64,000 nucleotides of DNA. It comes from Yoonia sediminilitoris (GTDB taxonomy: Bacteria > Pseudomonadota > Alphaproteobacteria > Rhodobacterales > Rhodobacteraceae). The position numbers were made by a program, and so were the translations under genes. Positions 27,549-37,341 of this stretch are shown here, piece by piece (position 1 is the stretch's first letter; the number at the start of each line of letters is the position of its first letter). The notes below the pieces were generated by a model that saw nothing but the letters and a program-made list of their open reading frames with translations, had not been told where the DNA came from and made no database searches. The stretch is taken from NCBI RefSeq assembly GCF_003058085.1, contig NZ_QBUD01000005.1, positions 1-64,000 of the forward strand. The letters run 5' to 3'.

Positions 27549-28225
27549 GCGCTTACTTTCTTCAAAAGGGCCGTCGCCGCAGCCTGTTCAGCCTGTCTTT
27601 TTGATCCGGCTGTTGCCTGCTGGGACGGGCCAGAGGCAAGCCGCACCTCTATCGTGAATATGGGCTGGTGGTCAGGGCCACTGCGGCCCACTTCCACATA
27701 TTGCGGGGGGACTTCGCCGCGTGCCTGTGCCCATTCTTGCAGCGCGGTCTTTGCGTCACGCGCATCTGCCGCAACATTGCGAATGCGGTCGCCCCATTGG
27801 GCAAGAACGACCCGGCGCGCAGCCTCGTATCCGCCATCCAGATAGACCGCAGCAATGACAGCTTCCATCGCATCGGCCAGCAAGGCTTCCTTGCGGCGGC
27901 CACCTGATTTCATCTCTGACCGGCCAAGCTTCAGCACGGCGCCAAGATCAATCTGTCGGGCCACATCGGCACAGGCTTCGCGGCGCACAAGCGCGTTGTA
28001 GCGAGGCGCAAGCAACCCTTCGGGCGCGGACGGGTCCGCTTGCAGCAAGGCTTCGGCCATCACCAGACCCAGCACCCGGTCCCCCAGAAATTCCAGACGC
28101 TGATTGTCATCGCGGTGCGGACTCAGCATCGACGCATGTGTGACCGACCGCACCAAGAGTTCCGGTTTGGTGAAGCTGTGACCAAGCCGGACAGACAAGG
28201 CGGACAGGTCTGCGGAAAGCTTCAT
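27545..28225 (-). CDS. rnc: Ribonuclease III
   Basis: 226 aa. It cuts double-stranded RNA in rRNA maturation and regulation. The signature block is [20 protein letters not shown], with the metal-binding Glu and Asp, and a second acidic pair occurs in [19 protein letters not shown] dsRNA-binding domain occupies the last 70 residues ([20 protein letters not shown] ... [13 protein letters not shown]). It sits between lepB and era, the classic order. Confidence 0.97.
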   Translation of the reverse strand: MKLSADLSALSVRLGHSFTKPELLVRSVTHASMLSPHRDDNQRLEFLGDRVLGLVMAEALLQADPSAPEGLLAPRYNALVRREACADVARQIDLGAVLKLGRSEMKSGGRRKEALLADAMEAVIAAVYLDGGYEAARRVVLAQWGDRIRNVAADARDAKTALQEWAQARGEVPPQYVEVGRSGPDHQPIFTIEVRLASGPSQQATAGSKRQAEQAAATALLKKVSA

Positions 28226-28267
28226 GCACTTACCCCATTCTTGCCGTCTGCAATCATGCCAAGGCCC

Positions 28268-29107
28268 CTAGTCAAGCGCTTTGAAAAAACGGTCGCTGCG
28301 CCATGTCCAGAACGCCAGCATGGACCGGCCCGCAGATGAAAAGATCACGCGGTCGGCGCGGCCAACGATATCTTTGCGATCAACAAAACCGACCCCGCTG
28401 CGGTTTTGCGGCACCCGGCTATCGGTTGAATTATCGCGGTTGTCACCCATGAAGAAGAACTGGTTGTCCGGCACCGTGAAAACGCCCGTGTCATCAGTCG
28501 ACGCCTGATCAATAATGTTGAGGATGCTGTGCTGCACCCCGTTGGGCAGCGTCTCGATCTGGCGGCTTTTGGTGCAGTCCGCCCCCGGCCCCACCGGTGC
28601 ATTTTCGCACCGTGGCGTATTACGTAGGGGACCTTGTGGTTCCTTCACTTCGGTGAATACACCGCCATCTGCGACCTCGGTGGCCACGTCATTGATGTAA
28701 AGGCGACCTGCTTTCATCTGAATCCGGTCACCGGGCAAACCGATCAGCCGTTTGATGAAATCGACCCCTGTGACAGGGTGGCGGAACACCACGATATCAC
28801 CTCTTTCAGGGTCCGATCCGAGCAGCCGGCCATCTTTTCCTTCGAACCAGCCACAGAAATCATCTGCACCCACATCAAGTCCAAGCTGCGGAATCCGCAC
28901 AGACGGGCAGGACGCATAGGAATAGCCATAGGCCATCTTGTTTACGAACAGGAAATCTCCGATCAGCAACGTGTCTTTCATCGACCCTGACGGAATCCAG
29001 AATGGCTGGAAAAAGATCGTCCGAAAGATGCCCGCAATCAGCAGCGCCCAAAAGATTGTTTTGAGCGTTTCGATAATGCTGCCGATAAAGCCTGTTTTTT
29101 CGGCCAT
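28268..29107 (-). CDS. lepB: Signal peptidase I
   Basis: 279 aa. It removes signal peptides on the periplasmic face of the inner membrane. An N-terminal TM helix (IFWALLIAGIFRTIFFQPFW) is followed by box B, IPSGSMKDTLLIGDFLFVNK, with the catalytic Ser. The catalytic Lys is in FIKRLIGLPGDRIQ, and box E is FFMGDNRDNSTDSR. The length matches alphaproteobacterial LepB. Confidence 0.96.
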   Translation of the reverse strand: MAEKTGFIGSIIETLKTIFWALLIAGIFRTIFFQPFWIPSGSMKDTLLIGDFLFVNKMAYGYSYASCPSVRIPQLGLDVGADDFCGWFEGKDGRLLGSDPERGDIVVFRHPVTGVDFIKRLIGLPGDRIQMKAGRLYINDVATEVADGGVFTEVKEPQGPLRNTPRCENAPVGPGADCTKSRQIETLPNGVQHSILNIIDQASTDDTGVFTVPDNQFFFMGDNRDNSTDSRVPQNRSGVGFVDRKDIVGRADRVIFSSAGRSMLAFWTWRSDRFFKALD

Positions 29108-29160
29108 AGTCTGATCCTTTGTAACGGTTTCTCGCTACATGGGCGGATGGGCGTGCCCTG

Positions 29161-29562
29161 TCAAGCGATGGCCCTCGCTTCGATCACGACAAAAGCCTGT
29201 GCCCACGGGTGATCGTCAGTCAGCGTGACGTGGATAATGGCCTCGTGCCCATCTGGCGTCATGCTGTCCAGTCGTTCTTTGGCCCAGCCGGTGACATGCA
29301 TAACGGGCTGTCCAGTGTACAGGTTGCTGACTGACATGTCTTTCCAGGCGATCCCCATGGCAAGCCCGGTACCCAGCGCCTTTGAACAGGCCTCCTTGGC
29401 GGCCCATCGTTTGGCGTAGGTGCCTGCCACGTCTTTGCGCCGCTCTGCCTTGGCCTGTTCAACGTCGGTGAACACCCGATTGCGGAACCGGTCGCCAAAG
29501 CGTTCTAATGTGCCTGCGATCCTGTCAATGTTGGCCAGATCAGTACCGACGCCGAGGATCAT
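29161..29562 (-). CDS. acpS: Holo-[acyl-carrier-protein] synthase
   Basis: 133 aa. It transfers 4'-phosphopantetheine from CoA to acyl carrier protein. The N-terminal [20 protein letters not shown] has the metal-binding Asp, and [20 protein letters not shown] is the second signature with the Glu-Ala-Lys block. The start overlaps the Dabb gene by four bases. The length is typical. Confidence 0.95.
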   Translation of the reverse strand: MILGVGTDLANIDRIAGTLERFGDRFRNRVFTDVEQAKAERRKDVAGTYAKRWAAKEACSKALGTGLAMGIAWKDMSVSNLYTGQPVMHVTGWAKERLDSMTPDGHEAIIHVTLTDDHPWAQAFVVIEARAIA

Positions 29563-29873
29563 GCACCCGCATCCAGATCAACGACGGTAATCCCCGTCAC
29601 CCCGCCATTGCATAGTGCTACCAATCGACGGCCCAATGCGGCATGTACCGGATGGACGATATAGGCCCGAGACGTATCTTCATTCGCGAACTCGCAGATG
29701 AATCCATAGTCGCATCCGGGTGACATCCCTTCAAAGTCGCGGTTTGGCCCGTGGTCAAAACCGACAAAACCGTCCAGCTGGGACCGAAGTTCATCCAGCC
29801 CGGTCATGACCGCCTGTAATTCAGCGGTGTCGTGGTCGGGCAATAAATCCAACGTAACAATATGCTTTATCAT
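29559..29873 (-). CDS. Dabb (stress-responsive alpha/beta barrel) protein
   Basis: 104 aa, a dimeric alpha/beta-barrel domain. It begins [20 protein letters not shown] and includes [20 protein letters not shown] and [20 protein letters not shown], the usual Dabb pattern. Members are small enzymes or stress proteins with diverse roles; no substrate can be assigned. It is tightly packed between acpS and a deaminase gene with four-base overlaps. Confidence 0.85.
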   Translation of the reverse strand: MIKHIVTLDLLPDHDTAELQAVMTGLDELRSQLDGFVGFDHGPNRDFEGMSPGCDYGFICEFANEDTSRAYIVHPVHAALGRRLVALCNGGVTGITVVDLDAGA

Positions 29874-30349
29874 GACCGTTTCTTTTGTCCGTAAATATGG
29901 TGAACGCGATCTTCGTCCAACCCACCGTACCAGTCAAATGCGCCTTCACAAGCGGCATGAAAATCCAGAATTGTCAGTTTGGGAAACCTGAAAAAGGCCG
30001 GGGCGGTGTTGGCCTGCTGGGCGGCAAAGACCACCCTTGCGATCCGCGCCCAACGCATCGTGGACAAGCACATTTCACAGGGCTGACAGGACGAAACCAG
30101 CGTCGCCCCGGTCAGATCGCGTTTACCCAAGGCGTCGGTCGCTTTTGCAATTGCCACCACTTCCGCATGGCGGCTGACATCGTTTGTGTCCGCCGCTTCG
30201 TTTCTGGCGCGCGCGACAACCTTGCCATCCATCACAATAGCGGCGGTAAAGACAATATCCTTACCCTCGGCAGCCAGAGCGCAGGCATGGTCTGTGACCT
30301 CGCGCATTGTGGCGCGCTCCAACCGGGTCGGCTCAAGCTGCCCTTGCAT
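29870..30349 (-). CDS. Nucleoside/guanine-type deaminase
   Basis: 159 aa of the zinc-dependent cytidine-deaminase superfamily. The zinc site is HAEVVAIAKA (His and catalytic Glu) and SCQPCEMCLSTMRWARI (two Cys). The PCxMC spacing is that of guanine deaminase and TadA-like enzymes. The long C-terminus (FHAACEGAFDWYGGLDEDRV) is not TadA-like, so a free base or nucleoside substrate is more likely than tRNA. The ATG at 30349 overlaps the pdxJ stop (TGATG). Confidence 0.85.
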   Translation of the reverse strand: MQGQLEPTRLERATMREVTDHACALAAEGKDIVFTAAIVMDGKVVARARNEAADTNDVSRHAEVVAIAKATDALGKRDLTGATLVSSCQPCEMCLSTMRWARIARVVFAAQQANTAPAFFRFPKLTILDFHAACEGAFDWYGGLDEDRVHHIYGQKKRS

Positions 30350-31092
30350 CACGCGCGGGCCACGTCCATGCAGCGGCGCATTTCGGCAATCGCCGGCCCC
30401 AGCCCGCGAAAGATCGCCTCGCCGATGATGAAATGGCCGATGTTCAGCTCGGCCACGCCCGGCAGCGCCGCAATCGGACCAACGCTGTCATAGGTCAGGC
30501 CATGGCCCACATGGACCTCAAGCCCCAGTTCCTGGGCATAGGCGGCCATATCGGTGATCTTGGACAATTCGCTGTCACGTTCGTCCCAGCGTTCTTCGGC
30601 CCATGCATCGGCATAGGCGCCTGCGTGCAATTCGATGACAGGTGCGCCAATCCGTGCTGCCGCTTCTACCTGCGCCTTGTCGGCGGCGATAAACAGCGAA
30701 ACACGCGACCCCGCGTCGGTGAAGGGTTTGATATATTGAGCGAGCGCATTGTCCTGCTTTGCCACCTCCAGCCCGCCTTCGGTCGTGCGCTCTTCGCGTT
30801 TTTCGGGGACAAGACAGACCGCATGGGGTTTGTGGCGCAGGGCAATCGCCTGCATTTCCTCTGTCGCCGCCATCTCGAAATTGAGCGGAACCGTCAATGC
30901 CTGCATCAAGCCGTCGATATCGGCATCGACAATATGGCGGCGGTCTTCGCGCAAATGCGCCGTGATCCCATCGGCACCAGCCTCTTGGGCGATGACCGCC
31001 GCACGAATAGGGTCAGGCACATTGCCCCCGCGCGCATTGCGCACGGTCGCGACATGATCGATGTTCACACCAAGACGCAGCTTGTTGGTCAT
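30349..31092 (-). CDS. pdxJ: Pyridoxine 5'-phosphate synthase
   Basis: 247 aa. It condenses 1-deoxyxylulose 5-phosphate with the PdxA product to form pyridoxine phosphate. The start [20 protein letters not shown] is the PdxJ signature. [27 protein letters not shown] and [11 protein letters not shown] follow, and [20 protein letters not shown] ends the TIM barrel. It is co-transcribed with acpS and lepB. Confidence 0.96.
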   Translation of the reverse strand: MTNKLRLGVNIDHVATVRNARGGNVPDPIRAAVIAQEAGADGITAHLREDRRHIVDADIDGLMQALTVPLNFEMAATEEMQAIALRHKPHAVCLVPEKREERTTEGGLEVAKQDNALAQYIKPFTDAGSRVSLFIAADKAQVEAAARIGAPVIELHAGAYADAWAEERWDERDSELSKITDMAAYAQELGLEVHVGHGLTYDSVGPIAALPGVAELNIGHFIIGEAIFRGLGPAIAEMRRCMDVARA

Positions 31093-31119
31093 GCAGATTT
31101 CCTTTGACAGCGACTATTT

Positions 31120-31788
31120 TCAGTCTCGCGATGATGTGGTTTTTTTCTTGAGTTGGTCAAGCTTTGCGCGCAGGGCCGACCGGCGCCGTTTCTGATAGGC
31201 TGCAATCAGCGGGACGGACATATAGTAAGAGGCCAGCGCACATATGGCGCCCGGCAGGATGCCGCCAATCATGTAGGGGTAGAACACCTCCACATAGAAA
31301 TCGATAAGCCCGTGCCAGTCTGCCTTTTCAGGCGTAAAGATCGCCCGCAGATTGTGCCAGATATCGTTGAAGGCATTGCCAAACCGGCACCCCAGCCCAC
31401 AAAAGTTGTCGTCGGTTCTTTCGCCAATCCCGAACAGAGCCGCGTTGAATGGTCGCCCGATCATCAAATAGCCGGTACCCAGCGATGCGACGCCGATGGG
31501 GATGTAAGTCAGCGGATTACCGAAGAAGGTGCCCAGTAATGACGCCAGAATATTCCCACGCATCAGTCGTGCGATAATCGCAGCAATGATGAAATGCAGA
31601 CCATAAAAGGGAGTGAAACTCGTGAAAACGCCAGCGGCAATGCCGCGCGAAATCTTTTCGGGCGTATCCGGCAATCTGCGCAAACGGTGTTTTACATATT
31701 GCGCAGCACGCCCCCACCCGCCGCGCGGGTAGAGAACACCGACCGCAATCTTCCAGATCGGTCGCCTATCCCTGCGCTTAAACACCAA
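31120..31788 (-). CDS. DUF2062 membrane protein
   Basis: 222 aa with several hydrophobic helices: around 60-75 (YGLHFIIAAIIARLMRGN), 80-105 (ASLLGTFFGNPLTYIPIGVA), and 170-205. The GNPLTYIP block is typical of DUF2062 proteins. The N-terminus is basic (KRRDRRPIWKIA). No enzymatic motif is seen. It lies between rsh and pdxJ in the same direction, a conserved place in Rhodobacterales. Confidence 0.85.
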   Translation of the reverse strand: MVFKRRDRRPIWKIAVGVLYPRGGWGRAAQYVKHRLRRLPDTPEKISRGIAAGVFTSFTPFYGLHFIIAAIIARLMRGNILASLLGTFFGNPLTYIPIGVASLGTGYLMIGRPFNAALFGIGERTDDNFCGLGCRFGNAFNDIWHNLRAIFTPEKADWHGLIDFYVEVFYPYMIGGILPGAICALASYYMSVPLIAAYQKRRRSALRAKLDQLKKKTTSSRD

Positions 31789-31812
31789 TGAAAGCTATCC
31801 TTTGCGCCAAAC

Positions 31813-33945
31813 CTAGCGAAGTCCCATTGTATTCAGCGCAGGGTCCCTGTGCCGCGCAATAGACGATACGTTGCTTTCCGCTTCAAGCGCCGTCATCACA
31901 CGGTGCAGATGTTCGGCATCCCGCAAATCAATATCGATCAACAGTCTATAGTAGTCAGGTTTCCGGTCGATGAATCGCAAATCAGAGATATTTGCATCCT
32001 GTTCGCCGACCAATGTACAAATCCGCCCCAAGACCCCCGCATCGTTTGAAATCGTGATATCAAGGGTCACGGTGTTGACCGCACTGTGGGTGCCTTCCTG
32101 CCAGCGCAGGTCAATCCAACGCTCGGTCTGGTCTTCGTAATCCGCAAGGGCTGCGCAATCAATGGCATGGACCACCACGCCCTGACCGCGAAACGTGATG
32201 CCCACGATCCGTTCGCCTGGAACGGGCTGGCAGCAGTTCGCACGCTGCTGCGATTGCTCTGGCCCCAGCCCCACGACAGCGCGCTTCTGGTCAATGACCT
32301 CGCCTTCGTTGTCGTGCAGTTCAGGATAGATGGCACGCACCACTTCACGGCCGGTAATTTCGGCACTGCCAAGCTGGGCAAGCAGTTCATCAACGCTGTC
32401 GATTGCAAGGGATCTTGCGGCAGTACGCAGCGCCTTTTCGGTGGCTTTCTTGCCCATGTTTTCAAAGGCAACGCGAGCCAACTCGCGGCCCAGACGGACG
32501 AAACGTTCGCGGTCTTCTTCGCGCAGGCTGCGGCGAATGGCTGTCTTTGCACGGCCCGTCACGGCAATGTCGATCCAGGTTGCCTGCGGCGTCTGGCCTT
32601 CGGCGGTGATCACCTCGACCGACTGGCCATTCTTTAGCCGGGTCCAAAGCGGGACGCGCAAGCCATCCACCTTGGCCCCCACACATGCCGCGCCAATGCG
32701 CGTGTGGATGGCATAGGCAAAATCAATCGGTGTCGCCCCACGGGGCAATTTGATCACATCCCCCTTTGGCGTGAAACAAAACACCTGATCGGTGTACATT
32801 TCCAGCTTGACAGCCTCGAGGAATTCATCGTGGTCCTGATCGTCCTCGAACCTTTCGGTCAGCGACGAAATCCACTGCACAGGATCAACGGCAAACCGGT
32901 TTTCTACCCGCTCCCCGTTCTTGTAGGACCAATGGGCAGCAACCCCGGTTTCGGCCACCTCATGCATTTCGCGGGTGCGGATCTGTACCTCGACCCGTTT
33001 GCCATCACGACCCGACACGGTCGTGTGGATTGAACGGTAGCCGTTGCTTTTCGGCTGACTGATGTAATCCTTGAAACGACCAGGCACAGCGCGCCATCGC
33101 TGATGGATGGCACCCAGCGCCCGGTAACAGTCGCTTTCGTTAGCGACAATAATCCGAAAGCCGTAGATGTCGGACAGGCGGCTGAACCCTTGATCCTTTT
33201 CCTGCATCTTGCGCCAGATTGAATAGGGCTTTTTCGCCCGGCCATGCACGTCAGCAACGATATTGGCCTTTTCAAGCTCTGTGCGCATGTCCGCAGTGAT
33301 CTTTTGCACCACATCGCCGGTTTCACGTTGCAGCGTGATGAAACGGCGAATGATGGAGTTGCGCCCCTCGGGGTTCAGGACCCGAAACGACAGATCCTCA
33401 AGCTCTTCACGCATCCATTGCATGCCCATGCGCCCTGCAAGGGGGGCAAAGATATCCATGGTTTCGCGGGCTTTTTGCGCCTGTTTTTCAGGGCGCATGG
33501 ATTTGATCGTGCGCATATTATGCAAACGGTCCGCGAGTTTGACCAACGTCACCCGCAAATCGCGGCTGGTGGCCATGAACAGCTTGCGGAAATTCTCGGC
33601 CTGCTTTGTCTCGGTCGAATTAAGCTGGAGATTGGTCAGTTTTGTCACGCCATCGACCAGTTCGGCAATCTCGCGGCCAAACCGTTTTTCAACCTCTGCA
33701 AAAGAGGCAGGGGTATCTTCGATCGTGTCGTGCAACAACGCCGTGATCAGCGTGGCATCATCCATTTGCTGTTCAGCCAGAATGCTGGCAACGGCAACAG
33801 GATGGGTGAAGTAGGGTTCACCGGAATGGCGGAATTGCCCTTCATGCATTTGCGCACCAAAGGCAAACGCATCCTGAATAAGCACTTCGTTTGCGCGGGG
33901 ATTGTAGGCGCGGACCGCCCCAATCAGATTATCGGCAGTCGACAT
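31813..33945 (-). CDS. rsh: Bifunctional (p)ppGpp synthetase/hydrolase
   Basis: 710 aa, the single RelA/SpoT homologue type of alphaproteobacteria. The HD hydrolase domain has HPVAVASILAEQ and LLHDTIEDTPASFAEVEKRF, the synthetase domain has DIYGFRIIVANESDCYRALG and KSNGYRSIHTTV, the TGS domain has FCFTPKGDVIKLPRGATPID, and an ACT domain ends the protein. The intact HD residues argue for both activities. It sits next to rpoZ, as spoT does in many proteobacteria. Confidence 0.95.
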   Translation of the reverse strand: MSTADNLIGAVRAYNPRANEVLIQDAFAFGAQMHEGQFRHSGEPYFTHPVAVASILAEQQMDDATLITALLHDTIEDTPASFAEVEKRFGREIAELVDGVTKLTNLQLNSTETKQAENFRKLFMATSRDLRVTLVKLADRLHNMRTIKSMRPEKQAQKARETMDIFAPLAGRMGMQWMREELEDLSFRVLNPEGRNSIIRRFITLQRETGDVVQKITADMRTELEKANIVADVHGRAKKPYSIWRKMQEKDQGFSRLSDIYGFRIIVANESDCYRALGAIHQRWRAVPGRFKDYISQPKSNGYRSIHTTVSGRDGKRVEVQIRTREMHEVAETGVAAHWSYKNGERVENRFAVDPVQWISSLTERFEDDQDHDEFLEAVKLEMYTDQVFCFTPKGDVIKLPRGATPIDFAYAIHTRIGAACVGAKVDGLRVPLWTRLKNGQSVEVITAEGQTPQATWIDIAVTGRAKTAIRRSLREEDRERFVRLGRELARVAFENMGKKATEKALRTAARSLAIDSVDELLAQLGSAEITGREVVRAIYPELHDNEGEVIDQKRAVVGLGPEQSQQRANCCQPVPGERIVGITFRGQGVVVHAIDCAALADYEDQTERWIDLRWQEGTHSAVNTVTLDITISNDAGVLGRICTLVGEQDANISDLRFIDRKPDYYRLLIDIDLRDAEHLHRVMTALEAESNVSSIARHRDPALNTMGLR

Positions 33946-33987
33946 CAGGGCCTAACACCTAGTTCATGAAAGGCCCCTTGCGTGACC

Positions 33988-34341
33988 CTAACGCTGTCCT
34001 TGCGCATCCATAAGCGCGCGCAGCAGCTTTTCTTCTGACATATCATCTTCGACCGGCTTGTCATTTTCGGCCCCCATCAACAAGGACATGCTGTCCTCTT
34101 CAGGTTCGTCAACCTCGATCTGGGTCTGGTTTGCTTCGATCATACGCTCGCGCAGATCGTCGGCCTGCTGTGTTTCTTCTGCAATCTCGCGCAGGGACAC
34201 AACGGGGTTCTTGTCGTTGTCACGCTTGACAGTCAGCGGAGCGCCGGCCGAAATTTCGCGCGCACGGTGTGCCGCAAGCATGACAAGGTCAAACCGGTTA
34301 GGAACTTTGTCGACGCAATCTTCAACGGTGACGCGGGCCAT
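33988..34341 (-). CDS. rpoZ: RNA polymerase omega subunit
   Basis: 117 aa. The start [20 protein letters not shown], followed by [12 protein letters not shown], is the omega signature. Omega assists assembly of beta' and forms part of a ppGpp site. I chose ATG 34341; an in-frame upstream ATG at 34392 adds 17 unrelated residues. The C-terminus is acidic, as in other alphaproteobacterial omegas. It precedes rsh. Confidence 0.95.
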   Translation of the reverse strand: MARVTVEDCVDKVPNRFDLVMLAAHRAREISAGAPLTVKRDNDKNPVVSLREIAEETQQADDLRERMIEANQTQIEVDEPEEDSMSLLMGAENDKPVEDDMSEEKLLRALMDAQGQR

Positions 34342-34501
34342 AGCGTACTCCAGTAAGCAAAAAGGACTTAGAAGGCCTGTATTTAGTAGCAAGAGAAGCC
34401 AATGACAAGGGCAATGATGGGCGCGATCCCCTTGAAAACTGGGTTTTTGCCAGCAGTGCCTTCATTGCGGCACAGGTCTCGGGCCAAGATGCCCCGAATC
34501 G

Positions 34502-35071
34502 TCACAATGGCTGCACCGTGTCGCGTTCGGCGGCGGGCCGCGCGGCCAGCATGTCAGTGACCGTCTGCCCCAGCAACGGATGGCGCCAGTCCGGCGCGAC
34601 ATCGGCCAGCGGGACCAGCACGAATGACCGATCCTGCACACGGGGATGCGGCAGGATCAGCCGATCAGGCGTTTGTTCCATTTGCGCCTGCGGCGAAAGG
34701 GCCCGCCATGCTGTTTGGGTCGCGGCATCGGGCAAGACCTGATCGCCGAATGCGATCAGGTCCACATCCAGCGTCCGCTGCCCCCAGCGTTTGTGCCGTG
34801 TCCTACCCGCCTGCCGTTCAATATCCTGCAAGGCATCAAAAAGTGACGTCGCATCACCAGCCACCGTAATAGCCATGGCCGCATTGACGAATGGCGGGTC
34901 CGTCGGGTCCGGAAATGCAGGGGTTGCATAGAGTTTGCTGCAATTCGCCGGGGCCGGTGAAAGTTGCGCTGCGAGCAACATTGCTTTTTGGGCAGTTTCC
35001 CTTGCGTCACCCCAAATTGAATTTTCATTACTTCCCAATGCGATAAGGGCAATTGATTGATGAGCCGTCAT
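34502..35071 (-). CDS. folK: 6-hydroxymethyl-7,8-dihydropterin pyrophosphokinase
   Basis: 189 aa. It makes the pyrophosphorylated pterin for folate synthesis. The N-terminal IALIALGSNENS is the HPPK start, and GQRTLDVDLIAFGDQVL is the active-site loop with the two Mg-binding Asp, followed by LILPHPRVQDRSFVLVPLAD. I chose ATG 35071; an upstream in-frame ATG at 35134 would add 21 residues. It lies divergent from the NYN gene. Confidence 0.93.
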   Translation of the reverse strand: MTAHQSIALIALGSNENSIWGDARETAQKAMLLAAQLSPAPANCSKLYATPAFPDPTDPPFVNAAMAITVAGDATSLFDALQDIERQAGRTRHKRWGQRTLDVDLIAFGDQVLPDAATQTAWRALSPQAQMEQTPDRLILPHPRVQDRSFVLVPLADVAPDWRHPLLGQTVTDMLAARPAAERDTVQPL

Positions 35072-35176
35072 GATTGCACCTTGTCTCTCTGCACCAAAAA
35101 CGTACATTAACATATCCTCGCCGGGCATAACCACTCACCAAAGGCTCATTGGCGATGGATTTTGGAAGGAAAAATT

Positions 35177-35749
35177 ATGTTTTATCGTGATGAGCGATTG
35201 GCGCTCTTTATCGATGGATCAAACCTCTATGCGGCGGCAAAGTCGCTGGGCTTTGACATCGACTATAAACTGTTGCGGCAGGAATTCATGCGACGCGGCA
35301 AGATGCTGCGGGCATTTTATTACACCGCTTTGCTGGAAAGTGACGAGTATTCCCCCATTCGTCCGCTGGTCGACTGGCTGCACTACAACGGCTTCACGAT
35401 GGTGACAAAGCCAGCCAAGGAATACACCGACAGCATGGGCCGCCGTAAGGTCAAGGGCAACATGGACATCGAACTTGCTGTCGATGCGATGGAGCTTGCT
35501 CCGCATGTCGACCACGTTGTGCTGTTCTCAGGCGATGGCGATTTCCGCCCGCTGATCGAAGCTTTGCAGCGCAAGGGCGTGCGCGTGTCTGTCGTTTCGA
35601 CCATTCGCAGCCAGCCCCCGATGATTGCCGATGAACTGCGCCGACAGGCCGATAACTTCATCGAGTTGGACGAATTGCGCGACGTCGTTGGCCGACCAAG
35701 CCGCGAGCCGCGCGTTGAACAGACCGAGGAAGTCGCTGAGGAAACCTAG
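35177..35749 (+). CDS. NYN-domain (LabA/DUF88) putative RNase
   Basis: 190 aa. NYN domains are PIN-like metal-dependent nucleases. The acidic active-site residues are visible in LALFIDGSNLYAAAKSLGF, in VKGNMDIELAVDAME, and in VVLFSGDGDFRPLIEALQRK. The C-terminal tail is acidic. I chose ATG 35177, preceded by AAGGA. The target RNA is unknown. A strong hairpin follows at 35787. Confidence 0.88.
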   Translation: MFYRDERLALFIDGSNLYAAAKSLGFDIDYKLLRQEFMRRGKMLRAFYYTALLESDEYSPIRPLVDWLHYNGFTMVTKPAKEYTDSMGRRKVKGNMDIELAVDAMELAPHVDHVVLFSGDGDFRPLIEALQRKGVRVSVVSTIRSQPPMIADELRRQADNFIELDELRDVVGRPSREPRVEQTEEVAEET

Positions 35750-35786
35750 GGTCGAGCCCTAGCACTTGCTGAAACCTTTCGTCACA

Positions 35787-35818
35787 GGTTTGGGCGCTGG
35801 ACCTTGCGCGCCCAAACC
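35787..35818 (+). terminator. Strong hairpin after the NYN gene
   Basis: GGTTTGGGCGC and GCGCCCAAACC form a perfect 11-bp stem with a 10-base loop, followed by CTTA. It lies 37 bases past the NYN stop and 31 bases before ispH. The T-run is weak, so it is either a terminator or a leader structure of ispH. Confidence 0.6.
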
Positions 35819-35849
35819 CTTACCTCTGGCATAAGTATCGGAGGCTCAA

Positions 35850-36800
35850 ATGACCAAATCCCCTCTCACGCTTTATCTGGCCGCGCCGCGTGGCTTTTGC
35901 GCTGGCGTTGACCGGGCCATCAAGATCGTCGAAATGGCCTTGGAAAAATGGGGCGCACCGGTCTATGTCCGCCACGAAATCGTCCACAACAAATTTGTCG
36001 TGGATGGCCTGCGGGACAAGGGCGCCGTCTTTGTCGAAGAACTGGATGAGTGCCCCGACGACAGGCCCGTAATCTTTTCCGCGCACGGTGTGCCCAAGGC
36101 CGTGCCTGCCGCCGCAGCCAAGCGCGAAATGATCTATGTTGATGCCACCTGCCCGCTTGTCAGCAAGGTCCATATCGAAGCCCAGCGCCATGCAGACAAC
36201 GGCCTGCAAATGATCATGATCGGGCACGAGGGCCACCCAGAAACAGTCGGCACCATGGGCCAGTTGCCCTCTGGAGAGGTTTTGCTGGTCGAAACCGTGG
36301 ATGATGTGGCCACAGTTGAGGTGCGCGACCCGGCCAAGCTGGCTTTCGTGACCCAGACCACCCTTTCGGTCGATGACACTGCTGATATCGTCGCGGCCCT
36401 GCATGCCCGGTTTCCCGGCATCGTAGGCCCCCACAAAGAAGATATCTGCTACGCCACGACAAACCGTCAGGAAGCCGTCAAAGCCATGGCACCCAAATGC
36501 GATGCCATGCTGGTCGTCGGCGCTCCCAATTCGTCAAACTCCAAACGGCTGGTCGAGGTCGGCGCACGTGCAGGATGCGACTATGCCCAACTGGTCCAAC
36601 GCGCCGCCGATATCGACTGGCGTGCGCTTGAGGGGATCACATCCATGGGGATCACCGCAGGGGCCTCTGCCCCCGAAGTGCTGATCAACGAGGTCATCGA
36701 CGCCTTCCGCGCCCGCTTTGACGTCACGGTCGAAATGGTCGTGACCGCCGAGGAAAACGTGGAATTCAAAGTCCCCCGCGTCTTGAGAGAGCCCGCATGA
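35850..36800 (+). CDS. ispH: 4-hydroxy-3-methylbut-2-enyl diphosphate reductase
   Basis: 316 aa. The last MEP-pathway enzyme, making IPP and DMAPP. It is an iron-sulfur protein with three conserved cysteines: [32 protein letters not shown], and [34 protein letters not shown] is the substrate-binding block. The start follows a GGAGG. The stop overlaps the next small gene. Confidence 0.97.
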   Translation: MTKSPLTLYLAAPRGFCAGVDRAIKIVEMALEKWGAPVYVRHEIVHNKFVVDGLRDKGAVFVEELDECPDDRPVIFSAHGVPKAVPAAAAKREMIYVDATCPLVSKVHIEAQRHADNGLQMIMIGHEGHPETVGTMGQLPSGEVLLVETVDDVATVEVRDPAKLAFVTQTTLSVDDTADIVAALHARFPGIVGPHKEDICYATTNRQEAVKAMAPKCDAMLVVGAPNSSNSKRLVEVGARAGCDYAQLVQRAADIDWRALEGITSMGITAGASAPEVLINEVIDAFRARFDVTVEMVVTAEENVEFKVPRVLREPA

Positions 36801-36895
36801 TGCGGATAGAGACCATTCTGTTCTTGCCGCGTGTCATCCTGACGGTTGGCATTTTTGCGGCATGGGCCTTGCGACTGGCATTTGAAAAAGCATGA
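36797..36895 (+). CDS. Predicted 32-residue single-pass membrane peptide
   Basis: The sequence starts [20 protein letters not shown] and ends in [12 protein letters not shown]. It has one hydrophobic stretch of about 18 residues flanked by charged ends. The start (ATGATG) overlaps the ispH stop by four bases, and its stop overlaps the DUF3429 start by four bases, which suggests translational coupling. It is unrecognised. It could be a chance frame bridging two genes, but the fit of both junctions and the protein-like composition argue for a real gene. Confidence 0.5.
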   Translation: MMRIETILFLPRVILTVGIFAAWALRLAFEKA

Positions 36896-37341
36896 CGGCA
36901 ATTCCAAGATCCGCGCTCATTCTCGGCCTTGCGGGCCTGCTGCCGTTTCTGTGGGGGGCGCTGACTGTTCTGGTGCCGTCGCTCGGCGCATGGGGCCAGA
37001 TTAATTTGGGGGGCCGTTTCATCGGCCCTTATGTCCAGTTGTTCTATGGGGCTGTCATCCTGTCGTTCATGTCAGGTGTTCTGTGGGGATTTGCGACCAA
37101 AGCGACCGGTCGCATCGCGACAGCAGGCTATGTGCTGTCCGTCATTCCCGCACTTTGGGCGTTCTTCATGACAGGTGGCGGCCCGGTGACGGCGGCAACC
37201 AACCTGATCGTGGGCTTTCTGGCCCTGCTGCTGCTGGATTGGCATTTCTGGCGGCTAAAACTCGCGCCGCCATGGTGGATGCACCTGAGGGTCCTTCTGA
37301 CGACAATCGTTTGCCTTTCATTTCTGCCGGTGATTTTCTGA
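36892..37341 (+). CDS. DUF3429 membrane protein
   Basis: 149 aa with four hydrophobic helices: 8-25 (LILGLAGLLPFLWGALTV), 47-66, 76-98 and 100-115. The family signature is LFYGAVILSFMSGVLWGFAT. It is a small inner-membrane protein of unknown function. Its start overlaps the 32-residue peptide and its stop overlaps the methyltransferase start (TGATG). Confidence 0.85.
   Translation: MTAIPRSALILGLAGLLPFLWGALTVLVPSLGAWGQINLGGRFIGPYVQLFYGAVILSFMSGVLWGFATKATGRIATAGYVLSVIPALWAFFMTGGGPVTAATNLIVGFLALLLLDWHFWRLKLAPPWWMHLRVLLTTIVCLSFLPVIF

Noticed and set aside
26736-27845. 369-residue plus-strand open frame across era and rnc
   Set aside because: It runs antisense over two well-supported genes, is rich in His, Cys and Arg, and shows no domain.
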